Of a stretch of DNA of 35,230 nt, positions 22,855-35,130 are shown one piece after another. This DNA comes from SAR86 cluster bacterium. GTDB lineage: Bacteria; Pseudomonadota; Gammaproteobacteria; Pseudomonadales; Pseudohongiellaceae. Position numbers and translations under genes: made by a program. How positions within the stretch are numbered: position 1 is the first letter of the stretch; each line of letters begins with the position of its first letter. The notes beneath the pieces were generated by a model, which ran no database searches, was not told where the DNA came from, and saw only the letters and a list, made by a program, of their open reading frames with translations. The stretch is from positions 18,310 to 53,539 of the forward strand of contig NVVJ01000018.1 of assembly GCA_002402175.1 (NCBI GenBank), read 5' to 3'.

Positions 22855-25092
22855 ATGGTCATGAGGTCTAGTTTTAGATTATTACAATATATTTTCCATG
22901 CAGCGTTTTCTGTAACTATCATACTATTTGCAAATTATTCATTTTCGCAAACAGACGCTTTTGTTCGGCATCACACATCCAAGTCTTTTGTTTTTCAGGG
23001 CGAGAGGCTTCCGTTTTATATTGATATTAGCAATCCCACAAATTCAGAACTTACCTTGGTTAACATTAATATTCAGTTCTCTGCATTAGTCGATGTACGA
23101 GGGTTAGATGACAGATGTTCTAAGTGGACGCCAGAAGGAAAAACTGCGATCGTTTGTATTTTACCGCGAATCAAGGCTAATTCTTTCTATCAAATAGACT
23201 ACTATATAGTCGGTAACATCGACATTCGCCCCGAATTCTCATCATCCATCACAGTTTCGAGCCGAGAAGATAACATTGCTGTTAACTCTCAATCGACAGA
23301 AACAATTGGCTTTTCTGATGGCGATTTTTCCATTGAAGGACAAACCCTGACAATCTCCGTAGCAAGAGATATTTTATTTGATACAGATAGAGATGGTGTA
23401 TCAGATATCAATGAAAATATTCTTGGAACAGATCCAGAAGACCCAAATTCCAGTTCTCATCAAAACGCTCTCATAGACGTTACTGTTTTATATTCTGACA
23501 CTGCCAGAGAATATCATCGGGACAAATTGGAAAGTGAAATTCAGTACCTTATCACCGCAACCAATCAATTCTATCAACGTAACAATGTGAATATTACTTT
23601 AAGGTTGGCCGCGCTCGGCCAGGTTGAATACTCAGCTGACAAGTCATCTATTAGCTCAGTTTTCGAAGATTTAACATCAGAAACCCATGCGTCTTTTCAA
23701 GAACTGTCGGATATCAGACTCGGCACAGGAGCCGACATGATTTTGTTGGTACATCCGTTCACAGAATTATCAGATACAGATCTTTGCGGAGTGAGTGCTT
23801 CAGGTGTCAATGCCGTTATGGGTGATTTTTTCAGAGAAGGGTTCGCAGGCCGTCTTCTGTCCGTCATTGATACTGGCCCCGCATGTAGGGGCAGGCGAGA
23901 TATTGCCGCCTTATTGGGTGGGAATATGGGGCTAGCGGTAAGCAGAGAAGACAGCCCAGACGGCGGCACTTTTCCCTTTTCAGCGGGATACAAAATTGAC
24001 GATGTTTTTGCCACAAAGATGCCAAGCTCTTTTGTATCAACAACTCCGCTATCGGAATTCACATCAAGATTAAACAGGCTGTCTACGCCCAACAGTTTGT
24101 GCCTTGGGCGTCCATGTGGAATTGACAGAAATGATCTTGCAAAAGGCGCCAATGCCGTATTCTCACTCAATGCCACAGCCTACGTGATTAGTGATCTGAC
24201 TCCAGAAGTCTTGCCCAGGCAGCCTTCAATATTCGAGACCACTACAACTATTGATCTTGAGTCATCTTCATCTCTTTCAATCATACAAACCAGCAATAGG
24301 ACAGGCGCATTTGTTGAGGACTGGATAAACTACAGCGTCGAAGTGAGCAACACCTCTACAAGCTCATTAAACGATTTAGCGATTGTATTCTCGAACGCTC
24401 ACAATTCAAATCTTTATAGAACAGACGATAGTCAATGTACTGTGTTAACGCAGGCAAATGAAACCCTACTAATATCCGGTGACTCTACTCTCGAGGGACA
24501 CGGGGAATTAACTTGTTATGTAAAAAACTTGCAACCAGGGCAAGCAGCAGGATTTACATATGCACTTAAAATTAGTGACAGCGGGATTATTTCTGGTGAA
24601 GGTTACTTTGCTCAACTGGTTTCTGTTAATCGAATACCTTATTTGGAGTCTATCGCTTGCCTACCTGTCTTTCAGGATATTTTGAGCGCAAAATCAGGCA
24701 GCGATGTTTGCAGTATATTTGATCCTTTCATTAGTCTGGAACAGGAAATTCAAAGTGAACAGATTATTAAGACAGAACCGAAAATCGATCTTAAACTTCT
24801 ACCCTCGATAACTGGCCCCTTACTTACCGTGCCATTCATAAGGACTTCGGATGGACTTCTACTTAGCGCTCAATTCAGAGTAGGGCTTCTTGAGCAACTT
24901 GAACTTGAGCTTATAACTGTAGAATTTCTTGAATCAACCCTTCAGCCTCAAATCGAATCAATCATCACTATTAATAATAGGCTAATAGTTAAAAACTTGG
25001 AGATTCAAGGTTCGCTCTATGATTTGGAAGCGCAAATTGAAGAAAACTCAGACCCAGTTACATTCTTCAATGTAGTACTGCTAAAAAAATAA
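22855..25092 (+). CDS. large secreted protein with a degenerate metzincin domain
   Basis: Secreted protein of 745 residues. AGG at 22849-22851 spaces better to a second ATG at 22861 (nine bases) than to the first (three bases). A signal peptide follows (LLQYIFHAAFSVTIILFANYSFSQ). Residues 30-170 look beta-rich, like DUF11/CARDB adhesion-type domains (FYIDISNPTNSELTLVNINI). DTDRDGVSDINENILGTDP (about 181-199) is a calcium-binding thrombospondin type-3-like motif. A domain of about 200 residues then follows the layout of a reprolysin-type metzincin: LIDVTVLYSD, NQFYQRNNVNITLRLA, ADMILLVHPF. The zinc motif position is AALLGGNMGLAV (351-362), where an active enzyme would read AHEIGHNMGLAH. All three His and the Glu are gone. 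Another DUF11-like repeat (about 480-590) follows. It is a pseudo-peptidase, probably a surface binding protein. Codon use looks more AT-rich than in its neighbours, so it may be acquired. Confidence 0.75.
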   Translation: MVMRSSFRLLQYIFHAAFSVTIILFANYSFSQTDAFVRHHTSKSFVFQGERLPFYIDISNPTNSELTLVNINIQFSALVDVRGLDDRCSKWTPEGKTAIVCILPRIKANSFYQIDYYIVGNIDIRPEFSSSITVSSREDNIAVNSQSTETIGFSDGDFSIEGQTLTISVARDILFDTDRDGVSDINENILGTDPEDPNSSSHQNALIDVTVLYSDTAREYHRDKLESEIQYLITATNQFYQRNNVNITLRLAALGQVEYSADKSSISSVFEDLTSETHASFQELSDIRLGTGADMILLVHPFTELSDTDLCGVSASGVNAVMGDFFREGFAGRLLSVIDTGPACRGRRDIAALLGGNMGLAVSREDSPDGGTFPFSAGYKIDDVFATKMPSSFVSTTPLSEFTSRLNRLSTPNSLCLGRPCGIDRNDLAKGANAVFSLNATAYVISDLTPEVLPRQPSIFETTTTIDLESSSSLSIIQTSNRTGAFVEDWINYSVEVSNTSTSSLNDLAIVFSNAHNSNLYRTDDSQCTVLTQANETLLISGDSTLEGHGELTCYVKNLQPGQAAGFTYALKISDSGIISGEGYFAQLVSVNRIPYLESIACLPVFQDILSAKSGSDVCSIFDPFISLEQEIQSEQIIKTEPKIDLKLLPSITGPLLTVPFIRTSDGLLLSAQFRVGLLEQLELELITVEFLESTLQPQIESIITINNRLIVKNLEIQGSLYDLEAQIEENSDPVTFFNVVLLKK

Positions 25093-25137
25093 CCGGACAC
25101 ATGATCAACAGGCAGATTGAAAACAGATGAGCAATTA

Positions 25138-27381
25138 TTACTGCACTCTTTCAACTAGAGGAAACACTATCTCCTGGCCAATTTGAATTCGATTGAAATC
25201 CAAACCAGGATTGTATTGGCGCAGCAGCCAGATGGGAGTGGAGTAACGATTTCGCGCAATATTGCCCACATTATCGTTGCGCCTGACCTTATACTGTTCT
25301 ACGTTTTGAATACGAAAATTACTAAAAAATTCTTGCTGCAACGTTGAATGAAAGTTACGTCTTTTTAATTCAAATTCCGCAATATTGACTTGGGAAAAAT
25401 CCAGCTTAAGCCGTTTGCCGATGATGACCTGATCTCGATACGCCAAATTATTTAATCGACGAACATCCCAGGCTCTGATGCCCAACCAGTCTGCATAATG
25501 TCCTAATGTTTCTGAGGCCTGAATTTCGACCGTGTTATTACTAGCCACCGTGTAGTCCGATGGATCAGCCGACAAAACTTCCGTCAACTGCTCATTGCTT
25601 TCTGTAACATCCAGTTCTGGATCGAGCGCAATCGCCTCTCCCACTTCATCACTCACAGGAGTATCCAGCAGTTCTTGATTGTCAGGCAGAACTGCAGCTG
25701 GTGGCAACTGTACCTCGTTAAAAGCTAGTTGCGGCGTGATCGTAGAAACTTCGTTCGCAAAAGGTAGAGGTTCAGGTTCCGGCAACGTAGCGGCTGCCTG
25801 GATATTGTCGACAACCGAAGACCCAGTAGCCTCATCAGCAAACTGAACTTGAACAGGAGGAACCGGTGTCAGATCCGCCACAATGGCAACTTCAACCTCT
25901 TCGTTTGATTCAAAGCCGGGCAGCCTGATCCGCTGCCCTGGGTATATGCGATGTGGGTCGGTGATACCACTTGAACGCAGCAGGTCCTGCTCAGTGACAC
26001 CATAGCGGGCCGCAATCAGTGATACGGTATCGCCACGGCGAACAGTATAGGCTCCGGTATTCGAAGCTACCTGACTCGCCATAGCCGCTTGCGTAGCATT
26101 GCTATTGTCCTGAGGCAGCAACAAACGCTGTCCAATCTGTATTCTGTTTCGGCTGGCTAGTTGATTCAACGATGTAAGACGAGTGACGGTAGTATTAAAG
26201 CGCCGAGCGATAACTGAAAGGCTGTCTCCTCGCTCCACTACATAGGCAATATCCGGGGTCTGTACACCAAATTTAAAATCACTGGGTATCATGGCAAGCA
26301 AGTTGCCAGCAGGCACAGCCTCTGCACGCACCTTGATTACAAACCCTTTTGGAATCCGCTTATTTCCTTCCCAAACCACCGGTCGTAAAGCGCGATTGTC
26401 ATCTTTGAGTTGCTCTAGGCTAATACCAATAGAGCTAGCAAAAACTTCGGCATCAATATAAGCATCAGTTTCAACTTCGCGGAAGTCCGGTGCCGGATTG
26501 AAACGTATGTCACCAAAATAACGTCTGGCGTCATTCTCAACCTGAACCACGGCAAGAAATTGAGGATAAAAATTTCTGGAAGCAAAACCAAAAGCTCGCC
26601 CTTTGTAATTGGCGATGATGTCTTCAATGTTAGTGGTTTTTGTCTCGCGTACAGCTCGGGCTATACCTCCAGCGCCATGGTTGTAGGCCGTAAGAGCCAA
26701 AGGCCAGGAGCCTAATACGCTATAGTTATACTCCAACAGGCTCATGGCGGCGCTGGTTGCGGAATATGGGTCCATCCTCTCATCTACTATATGGTCGATA
26801 CGCATAAATCGCTGACCAGTCGCGCGAGTAAATTGCCACATACCAGCAGCCGATGCACTTGAGTAGGCGCCTGGATTAAACGAAGATTCAACGTGGGGAA
26901 GCACGCCAAGCTCCAGGGGTAGGCCTTTTTCTCTTAGCACTTCATTAATGTGCTTCCTATAAGCGCCTGAACGCTGCAGGCCTCTCAGAAAACGATCAGA
27001 TTGACCCAGCTGCCAGCGTATATTTGATGCAGCTGCCCGCAAGGTCTGATTACTCACATCAACCGGCCAGGATGCCAGAACTTCAACCTGACTTGGAGTC
27101 AGTTGATCTCGCTTACCGCTCGCGAGAGTGCGTAAATCTTTTTGAATAGAAGTACGCCGAACTTCTATTGCACGCCTGTCCAAATCCATTGCGGTGTATA
27201 TCACACCCAGATTCTGTGAGTCATGCAGGAAACCACTTTGAGTATTAACTTCGGTATACACTCGCACCCAGAAATTTATGGCGAGTTCCAGTTCAGGAGG
27301 ACGCGGAAAAAGCTGCTCATCCTGAGCAGCTGATTGAGTAGATAAAGAAAAGAGGAAAAAGGCTAGAACTAATACACGCAT
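25138..27381 (-). CDS. mltD: lytic murein transglycosylase D with multiple LysM domains
   Basis: Periplasmic peptidoglycan lytic transglycosylase, 747 residues from the chosen ATG at 27381. An upstream ATG at 27468 is in frame but puts 29 hydrophilic residues before the signal peptide (MRVLVLAFFLFSLSTQSAAQ). The SLT catalytic domain covers about 130-320: the catalytic Glu is E165 in LPHVESSFNP, followed by SASAAGMWQFTRATGQ and LTAYNHGAGG. Two LysM domains follow (YVVERGDSLSVIARRFN and YTVRRGDTVSLIAARYG), then a Pro/Glu-rich linker of about 100 residues, then two weaker LysM-like units (one ending IIGKRLKL, the last VRRNDNVGNIARNRYST). Escherichia coli MltD is much shorter with two LysM units, so this is an elongated form. 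It lies downstream of secF on the same strand. Confidence 0.9.
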   Translation of the reverse strand: MRVLVLAFFLFSLSTQSAAQDEQLFPRPPELELAINFWVRVYTEVNTQSGFLHDSQNLGVIYTAMDLDRRAIEVRRTSIQKDLRTLASGKRDQLTPSQVEVLASWPVDVSNQTLRAAASNIRWQLGQSDRFLRGLQRSGAYRKHINEVLREKGLPLELGVLPHVESSFNPGAYSSASAAGMWQFTRATGQRFMRIDHIVDERMDPYSATSAAMSLLEYNYSVLGSWPLALTAYNHGAGGIARAVRETKTTNIEDIIANYKGRAFGFASRNFYPQFLAVVQVENDARRYFGDIRFNPAPDFREVETDAYIDAEVFASSIGISLEQLKDDNRALRPVVWEGNKRIPKGFVIKVRAEAVPAGNLLAMIPSDFKFGVQTPDIAYVVERGDSLSVIARRFNTTVTRLTSLNQLASRNRIQIGQRLLLPQDNSNATQAAMASQVASNTGAYTVRRGDTVSLIAARYGVTEQDLLRSSGITDPHRIYPGQRIRLPGFESNEEVEVAIVADLTPVPPVQVQFADEATGSSVVDNIQAAATLPEPEPLPFANEVSTITPQLAFNEVQLPPAAVLPDNQELLDTPVSDEVGEAIALDPELDVTESNEQLTEVLSADPSDYTVASNNTVEIQASETLGHYADWLGIRAWDVRRLNNLAYRDQVIIGKRLKLDFSQVNIAEFELKRRNFHSTLQQEFFSNFRIQNVEQYKVRRNDNVGNIARNRYSTPIWLLRQYNPGLDFNRIQIGQEIVFPLVERVQ

Positions 27382-27524
27382 GAAGAGCTTATCGGCACAC
27401 AAGTGTATTCGCTGTACATGTGTATCTTTAAACCGCTGCGCAGGAATCAAGGCTAGAACCAGCTCCATAATTAAAGTTCAGGATTGACCGGCTAGAACAT
27501 AGCAATAATGTAGACCCGGAGTCA

Positions 27525-28475
27525 CTAGGGTATATCGTCCAGGTCTGAACCTTCCTTGACAGGCAACATCAAATCTTCACGAGTAACATTCATGTAAAGA
27601 ATTACATTAGAAGCGATATAAATAGAAGAGTACGTACCAATCACCACACCTATAATAAGTGCAATAGCAAAACCCTGCGTAGACTCACCACCGATAAACA
27701 GGATTGAACAAAGAACCAGTAAGGTTGTAAATGATGTGATCACAGTACGACTAAGAGTCTGGTTAAGAGAAATATTCACCATCTCGAGCGGGGTTCCTTT
27801 GCGCAGACGTCGAAAGTTCTCTCGAATGCGGTCGGACACTACAATCGTATCATTTAAGGAATAACCAATTATCGCAAGCAATGCAGCCAGTGTGTTTAGG
27901 TTGAACTCCATACGCGTTAAAGAAAAAATACCAAGCGTAATGATAATGTCGTGGGCTAGAGCTACAACAGCCCCAACTGCGAATTTGAACTGGAATCGCA
28001 CGGAAATATACACCATGATAATTCCCAGAGCGACCAACATGCCTAAGCCGCCAGTCTCAACCAGTTCGCCACCAACTTTTGCACTGACATAATCAGAACC
28101 TAGTAAAGTAACTTCACCGGCGCTACTACGACCTAAAAGCTCAGCGATGGTGTCACCAACTACCGCCGCTTGAGCAGCCTGCTCTCCAATGGCGACAGTT
28201 TCATCAACAGCCAATATGACTCTGATCTCTCTATCCGAACCAAAGCTTACTACGACGGCTTCTTCATAACCGTTTTCATCCAGAGTCTGGTTGACGTCAG
28301 CTAACACTACCGATTCTGAATATCCCAGGCGCACTGATGTACCACTGGTGAAATCCAGGCCGAATTCCAAGGAATTAATGGCTAGTGAAACAATTGAAAT
28401 AACCACAAGTACAGCCGACAACCCACCAGCTAGCTTGCGCACTCCCATGAAATCAATTTGGCTTACATTCTGCAT
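27525..28475 (-). CDS. secF: protein translocase subunit SecF
   Basis: Inner-membrane partner of SecD in the proton-driven SecDF accessory complex of the Sec translocon, 316 residues, a normal size. It shows the first helix, then the periplasmic entry GLDFTSGTSVRLGY. The conserved RND-like core follows with VALAHDIIITLGIFSL, LAALLAIIGYSLNDTIVVSDRIREN and NQTLSRTVITSFTTLLVL. The SecD stop is 56 bases upstream and the order yajC-secD-secF is intact. The ATG is not preceded by a strong ribosome-binding site. Confidence 0.97.
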   Translation of the reverse strand: MQNVSQIDFMGVRKLAGGLSAVLVVISIVSLAINSLEFGLDFTSGTSVRLGYSESVVLADVNQTLDENGYEEAVVVSFGSDREIRVILAVDETVAIGEQAAQAAVVGDTIAELLGRSSAGEVTLLGSDYVSAKVGGELVETGGLGMLVALGIIMVYISVRFQFKFAVGAVVALAHDIIITLGIFSLTRMEFNLNTLAALLAIIGYSLNDTIVVSDRIRENFRRLRKGTPLEMVNISLNQTLSRTVITSFTTLLVLCSILFIGGESTQGFAIALIIGVVIGTYSSIYIASNVILYMNVTREDLMLPVKEGSDLDDIP

Positions 28476-28531
28476 AAATTCAATCTATTAAGTTATGTAA
28501 AAAATTAGTAAACAGTCAGGAACCAACGTGG

Positions 28532-30406
28532 TCAAGACTTAGCCTCAACAGGTTTTATTACCCCACCTATGGCCAATGTTTTTACAGACTTCCCACCGTA
28601 AATAAAATTAATAATTGCTCTGGTTCCAATTATTGCCGTAAACATCGAAGTAATAATTCCAATCATCAAGGTTATAGCAAACCCCCTAACCGGCCCGGTA
28701 CCAATGGTATACAACACGGCAGCTACCAGAAAGGTGGTCAAGTTTGCATCCAGAATTGTTGTGAAGGCACGGTTATACCCTGCATCAATAGCTTGCTGAG
28801 GAGAGAATCCATTATTTAGCTCTTCTCTAATACGAGTAAATATCAGCACATTCGCATCCACCGCCATACCCACCGTAAGAACGATGCCGACAATTCCCGG
28901 CAAAGTTAACGTGGCAGGAATGATCGAAGACATTACAGCCACAATCATCAATATATTCATAATCAATGCCGCGTTGGCCGCCATACCAAAAACCCGGTAA
29001 TAAAACAGCATAAACATAACCACTAAAGCCGCAGCCACCTGCACACCTAAGATACCCTGTTCTTTGTTTTCCTGACCCATTGACGGGCCGATAACTGATT
29101 GCTCAACAATTGTCATAGGAGCAGCTAAGGACCCTGATCGTATCAATGGCGCCAGATCACTCGCTTCTCGAGGAGATAAACCGGTAACGCTAAACTGACG
29201 ACCCAATGCCGAGCGGATTACCGCGTTCATTATTAGTTTTTTCTCTTCGTAAAATTCTGTTTCCTCTACCTCTTCGCCATCTTCATTAATTGACAATACC
29301 GTTCTTGATTTTGTTTCAATTAAAAGAATATCCATCTTGCGATTAATACTGTCCCGGGTAATGCGATTCATCTGATTACCACCCTGGGCATCAAGACTCA
29401 ACAACACCTGAGGCTGGCTGTTCTGGTCAAGAGAATAAACAGCGTTACTAACTCTATCCCCCTGCAAAATCACATCGTTGTCTACGTTGATCAGCAGGCC
29501 TTCATATTCGTAGGTTTCATAGCTTAGGCTCGGTGCTCCAAGTTCTGCTTCAAGATGAAATTCCAGAGTTGCGATGCGTTGCAAAATTCGAATCGCCTGA
29601 GCGGGGTCTTGTAAGCCTGGTAGCTCTACTATTATTCTGTCCGAACCTTGTTGCTGCACTGTTGGTTCTGATACGCCCAAAGAGTCAACTCGATTCAATA
29701 AAGTTGTTCGATTCGCCTGCAAGGTATCTCTTTGAATTTGCAGCGCCGTATCGGGAGTCATGCGCATATCGAGCAGGAATAGCCCACCGGCCTCGCGATT
29801 CTGAAATTGCAATTCAGGAAAGCCATCTCTTAATTCGGATCTGGCGCTAGTACGATCATCTGCACTGGCAAATCGAACTTCGAGATGCATATTACTAACC
29901 AGAGTCAAACCTCGGCTGCGAATTCTTTGTTCCCGAAGAATAGTTCTGACGTTACTGAGGTTGTCCTCCATTCTTCTTTCTATAGCCGCATCCATATCGA
30001 CTTCCATTAGAAAGTGAACGCCACCTTGTAAATCAAGACCAAGATTCATCTTGCCTGCGCCTATTGCCTGCATCCAGCCTGGAGTGGTGGGTGCAAGATT
30101 CAGGGCAACAATGTAGTCGTCTGCCAGCGCATCTTCGATTGCGGTTTTGGCACGTAGCTGATCAGTTAGGGAATTGAGACGAATGAGGATGCTTTCTGAT
30201 ACTACCTCGTCACCGAAATATTCAATCTGCGCCGCCTCAAGCGCGGTGATGATAATCGGCATATCTCCTTCACCGAGCTCTAGAGTTTCATGAGATATCT
30301 GTAGAGAAGGATCATCAGGATAAAGATTAGGCAGCGAGTAAAGCAGCGCCCAGAAAACCACTAACAAAATGAGGATGTTTTTCCATGCAGGATATTTATT
30401 TAACAT
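28532..30406 (-). CDS. secD: protein translocase subunit SecD
   Basis: Inner-membrane SecDF subunit of 624 residues, full length. It shows the N-terminal helix (WKNILILLVVFWALLYSLPNLYP), the large periplasmic P1 region with GLDLQGGVHFLMEVD, RVDSLGVSEPTVQQQGSDRIIVELPG, then TIVEQSVIGPSMGQ. It ends in six C-terminal helices including GIVLTVGMAVDANVLIFTRIREEL. SecDF uses the proton gradient to help late steps of protein export. It is in the conserved yajC-secD-secF order, 51 bases after yajC. Confidence 0.97.
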   Translation of the reverse strand: MLNKYPAWKNILILLVVFWALLYSLPNLYPDDPSLQISHETLELGEGDMPIIITALEAAQIEYFGDEVVSESILIRLNSLTDQLRAKTAIEDALADDYIVALNLAPTTPGWMQAIGAGKMNLGLDLQGGVHFLMEVDMDAAIERRMEDNLSNVRTILREQRIRSRGLTLVSNMHLEVRFASADDRTSARSELRDGFPELQFQNREAGGLFLLDMRMTPDTALQIQRDTLQANRTTLLNRVDSLGVSEPTVQQQGSDRIIVELPGLQDPAQAIRILQRIATLEFHLEAELGAPSLSYETYEYEGLLINVDNDVILQGDRVSNAVYSLDQNSQPQVLLSLDAQGGNQMNRITRDSINRKMDILLIETKSRTVLSINEDGEEVEETEFYEEKKLIMNAVIRSALGRQFSVTGLSPREASDLAPLIRSGSLAAPMTIVEQSVIGPSMGQENKEQGILGVQVAAALVVMFMLFYYRVFGMAANAALIMNILMIVAVMSSIIPATLTLPGIVGIVLTVGMAVDANVLIFTRIREELNNGFSPQQAIDAGYNRAFTTILDANLTTFLVAAVLYTIGTGPVRGFAITLMIGIITSMFTAIIGTRAIINFIYGGKSVKTLAIGGVIKPVEAKS

Positions 30407-30457
30407 AATAACAAGTAGCCGCTCGCACGGCTCTTCCTTTTGCCAGGGCGAAACCTG

Positions 30458-30781
30458 CTAGATCTGATTGATAGTTCCTTTGGGCAGGGCACCCGCAACA
30501 GAAGACTTCTGTAGCTTGAGTTCAACCCCTTCCGCGACTTCAACAGCAATGTAATCATCGCTGACTCGAGTAACCTTGCCTAACAAGCCACCCGAAGTCA
30601 TGATCTCGTCTCCCTTGGAGATGCCGCCGATCAATTCCTTGTGCTCCTTGGCTCTTTTAGACTGAGGACGCCAAAGTATCAGGTAAAACAATAAAAACAT
30701 GCCACCGAACAAAATTAAGTTATAAGTCATACTCGGCTGCCCCGTTTCCTGGGCATAGGCTATGGGAAATATTAGGTCCAT
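30458..30781 (-). CDS. yajC: Sec translocon accessory protein YajC
   Basis: Single-span membrane protein of 107 residues. A short N-terminal stretch is followed by one helix (YNLILFGGMFLLFYLILW), the signature RPQSKRAKEHKELIGGISKGDEIMTSGGLLGKV and a small beta domain. YajC associates with SecDF. The 197-base gap upstream, after tgt, may hold a promoter of its own; I saw no confident one. Confidence 0.96.
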   Translation of the reverse strand: MDLIFPIAYAQETGQPSMTYNLILFGGMFLLFYLILWRPQSKRAKEHKELIGGISKGDEIMTSGGLLGKVTRVSDDYIAVEVAEGVELKLQKSSVAGALPKGTINQI

Positions 30782-30978
30782 GAGTGATTCTCTAGTGGAT
30801 AAATAAAGTCTTTTGGGACTGCGTATAAAAGATTCGGGATTGTACCCTTCTTCGGGAAGCTTCTATATTGTTTTTTCGCCTGAAACTACAACTCGGCCAC
30901 AAGCTATTCCAGTTATATGCTTCCAAGCCTTTTGCTTATAATTGGGATAAAACCTGAAGATTCAAGCCAGCGAACAGG

Positions 30979-33730
<2,752 letters not shown>

Positions 33731-33900
33731 AATATTGCTACTTGTAGTATAAGAGCCTTCCCTGCATGTGACAGACATTCCGTCTCTATGCTGTGGAAAA
33801 AGGCGCTATTCACTTACCATGATAAAAACCGGCGCGATTATAGCAGTTGTGGGCATAAGGATGGAAACCAAACCCTGCCTGCGTGGAAGAGAATTGATCT

Positions 33901-33928
33901 TTGGCTTAACCAGGAGTTGCACTACAAT
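33901..33928 (+). promoter_or_regulatory. candidate sigma-70 promoter of the acyl-CoA dehydrogenase
   Basis: TTGGCT (33901-33906), 16-base spacer, TACAAT (33923-33928; five of six consensus bases). It sits about 38 bases before the ATG, leaving room for the GAGGA ribosome-binding site eight bases before the start. Confidence 0.4.
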
Positions 33929-33966
33929 GAAGCCGGTTTCAAGCTAATTCAATTGAGGAATTCCTG

Positions 33967-35130
33967 ATGGATTTTGTTCTATCCGATGAACAACAAGCAC
34001 TGCAACAGTCGGTTCGCCAGTTTGCACAGAAAGAGCTACCCGATATAGCCCGCGAAGTTGAACGCTCTGATGAGCCGCCGGGTATTGAGTTACGCAAGCG
34101 CTATGCCGAACTCGGCTACCTTGGAGTCAATCTGGACAGCAAGTATGGCGGTGGTGGCATGTCGCATCTTGACGCCGTTTTGGTTCTGGAGGAGCTGGCC
34201 AAAGTCTCAATAGCGGTAGCCTTTCCGGTATTCGAATCGTGCTTTGGGCCCAGCCTGGCTATTGCTCACTTTGGCAATGACGCAATGCGCGCCAAGGTTC
34301 TGCCCAAAGTATGTTCGGGAGAGATTGTAGTCGCCGTATCCATGTCAGAACCAAACGCTGGTACCGCGCTAACCGATCTCACCACAAAAGCAAGAATTGA
34401 AAAAGACCGCGTTATTATAAATGGAAGCAAGCGCTGGTGCTCTGGTGCCGGCCACTCAGAAGCCTACATTGTGTACTGCCGTATGGACGAAATCAGCGGA
34501 GCCAAGGGCATAGGCGCCGTACTGGTTCCCAAGGGCACAGATGGATTTAGCTTTGGCGCACGAGATCATCATATGGGTTTTCGCGGAGTGTATAGCGCTG
34601 ACATGTATTTTGATGAAGTTGAAGTGCCACTAGAAAATATACTGGTGACCGCTGGTGGTTTTAGTAAATTAATGGACGCCTTCGACCTGGAACGTTGTGG
34701 AAACACCACAATGTCACTTGCCGTAGGGCAATCAGCCTTCGACTTCGTACTGGATTATTGCCAACAGCGCCAACAATTCGGCAAACCACTAATAGACTTT
34801 CAGGCGGTACAAATCCAGATCGCAGAAATGAAAATGAAACTGGAAGCCGCACGCCTTCTTCTTTACCGTGCTGTGGTTAACGCGGAAAAAGGCCTGCCTT
34901 CAATTGCCGAAAGCTCTGTAGCGAAATGTTTTGCTAACGAGATGGTGCGTGAAGTTACCGGAAAAGCCATGCAACTGACGGGAGGCTATGGTTACTCAAA
35001 GGAATTCCCGCTTGAACAGAAACTTCGGGATGCATGGGGTTGGGGAATAGCCGGTGGAGCAATAGATATCCAGAAGATTAATATCACCTCTGCCCTGGTT
35101 GGCAAACGTTTTAATCAGCGCGCTGGTTGA
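33967..35130 (+). CDS. acyl-CoA dehydrogenase with relocated catalytic Glu
   Basis: FAD-dependent alpha,beta-dehydrogenase of an acyl-CoA, 387 residues, normal length. VAVSMSEPNAGTALTDLTT is the FAD/substrate-binding strand and QRQQFGKPLIDFQAVQ the usual second signature, followed by LTGGYGYSKEFPLEQKLRDA. At the site where most family members have the catalytic Glu (YEGT), this protein reads IAGGAIDIQ, with G363 in its place. E242 in FDLER is at the position used by isovaleryl- and long-chain acyl-CoA dehydrogenases, so that residue is the predicted base. Ribosome-binding site GAGGA precedes the ATG. Its stop codon is the first part of the 35127 repeat element. The substrate is probably branched or long-chain, which is inference. 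Confidence 0.9.
   Translation: MDFVLSDEQQALQQSVRQFAQKELPDIAREVERSDEPPGIELRKRYAELGYLGVNLDSKYGGGGMSHLDAVLVLEELAKVSIAVAFPVFESCFGPSLAIAHFGNDAMRAKVLPKVCSGEIVVAVSMSEPNAGTALTDLTTKARIEKDRVIINGSKRWCSGAGHSEAYIVYCRMDEISGAKGIGAVLVPKGTDGFSFGARDHHMGFRGVYSADMYFDEVEVPLENILVTAGGFSKLMDAFDLERCGNTTMSLAVGQSAFDFVLDYCQQRQQFGKPLIDFQAVQIQIAEMKMKLEAARLLLYRAVVNAEKGLPSIAESSVAKCFANEMVREVTGKAMQLTGGYGYSKEFPLEQKLRDAWGWGIAGGAIDIQKINITSALVGKRFNQRAG

Noticed and set aside
33731..33966. A plus-strand frame (33578-33967) leading into the acyl-CoA dehydrogenase
   Set aside because: It mostly lies opposite prfC, lacks a ribosome-binding site and ends at the real start codon; a promoter region fits better.
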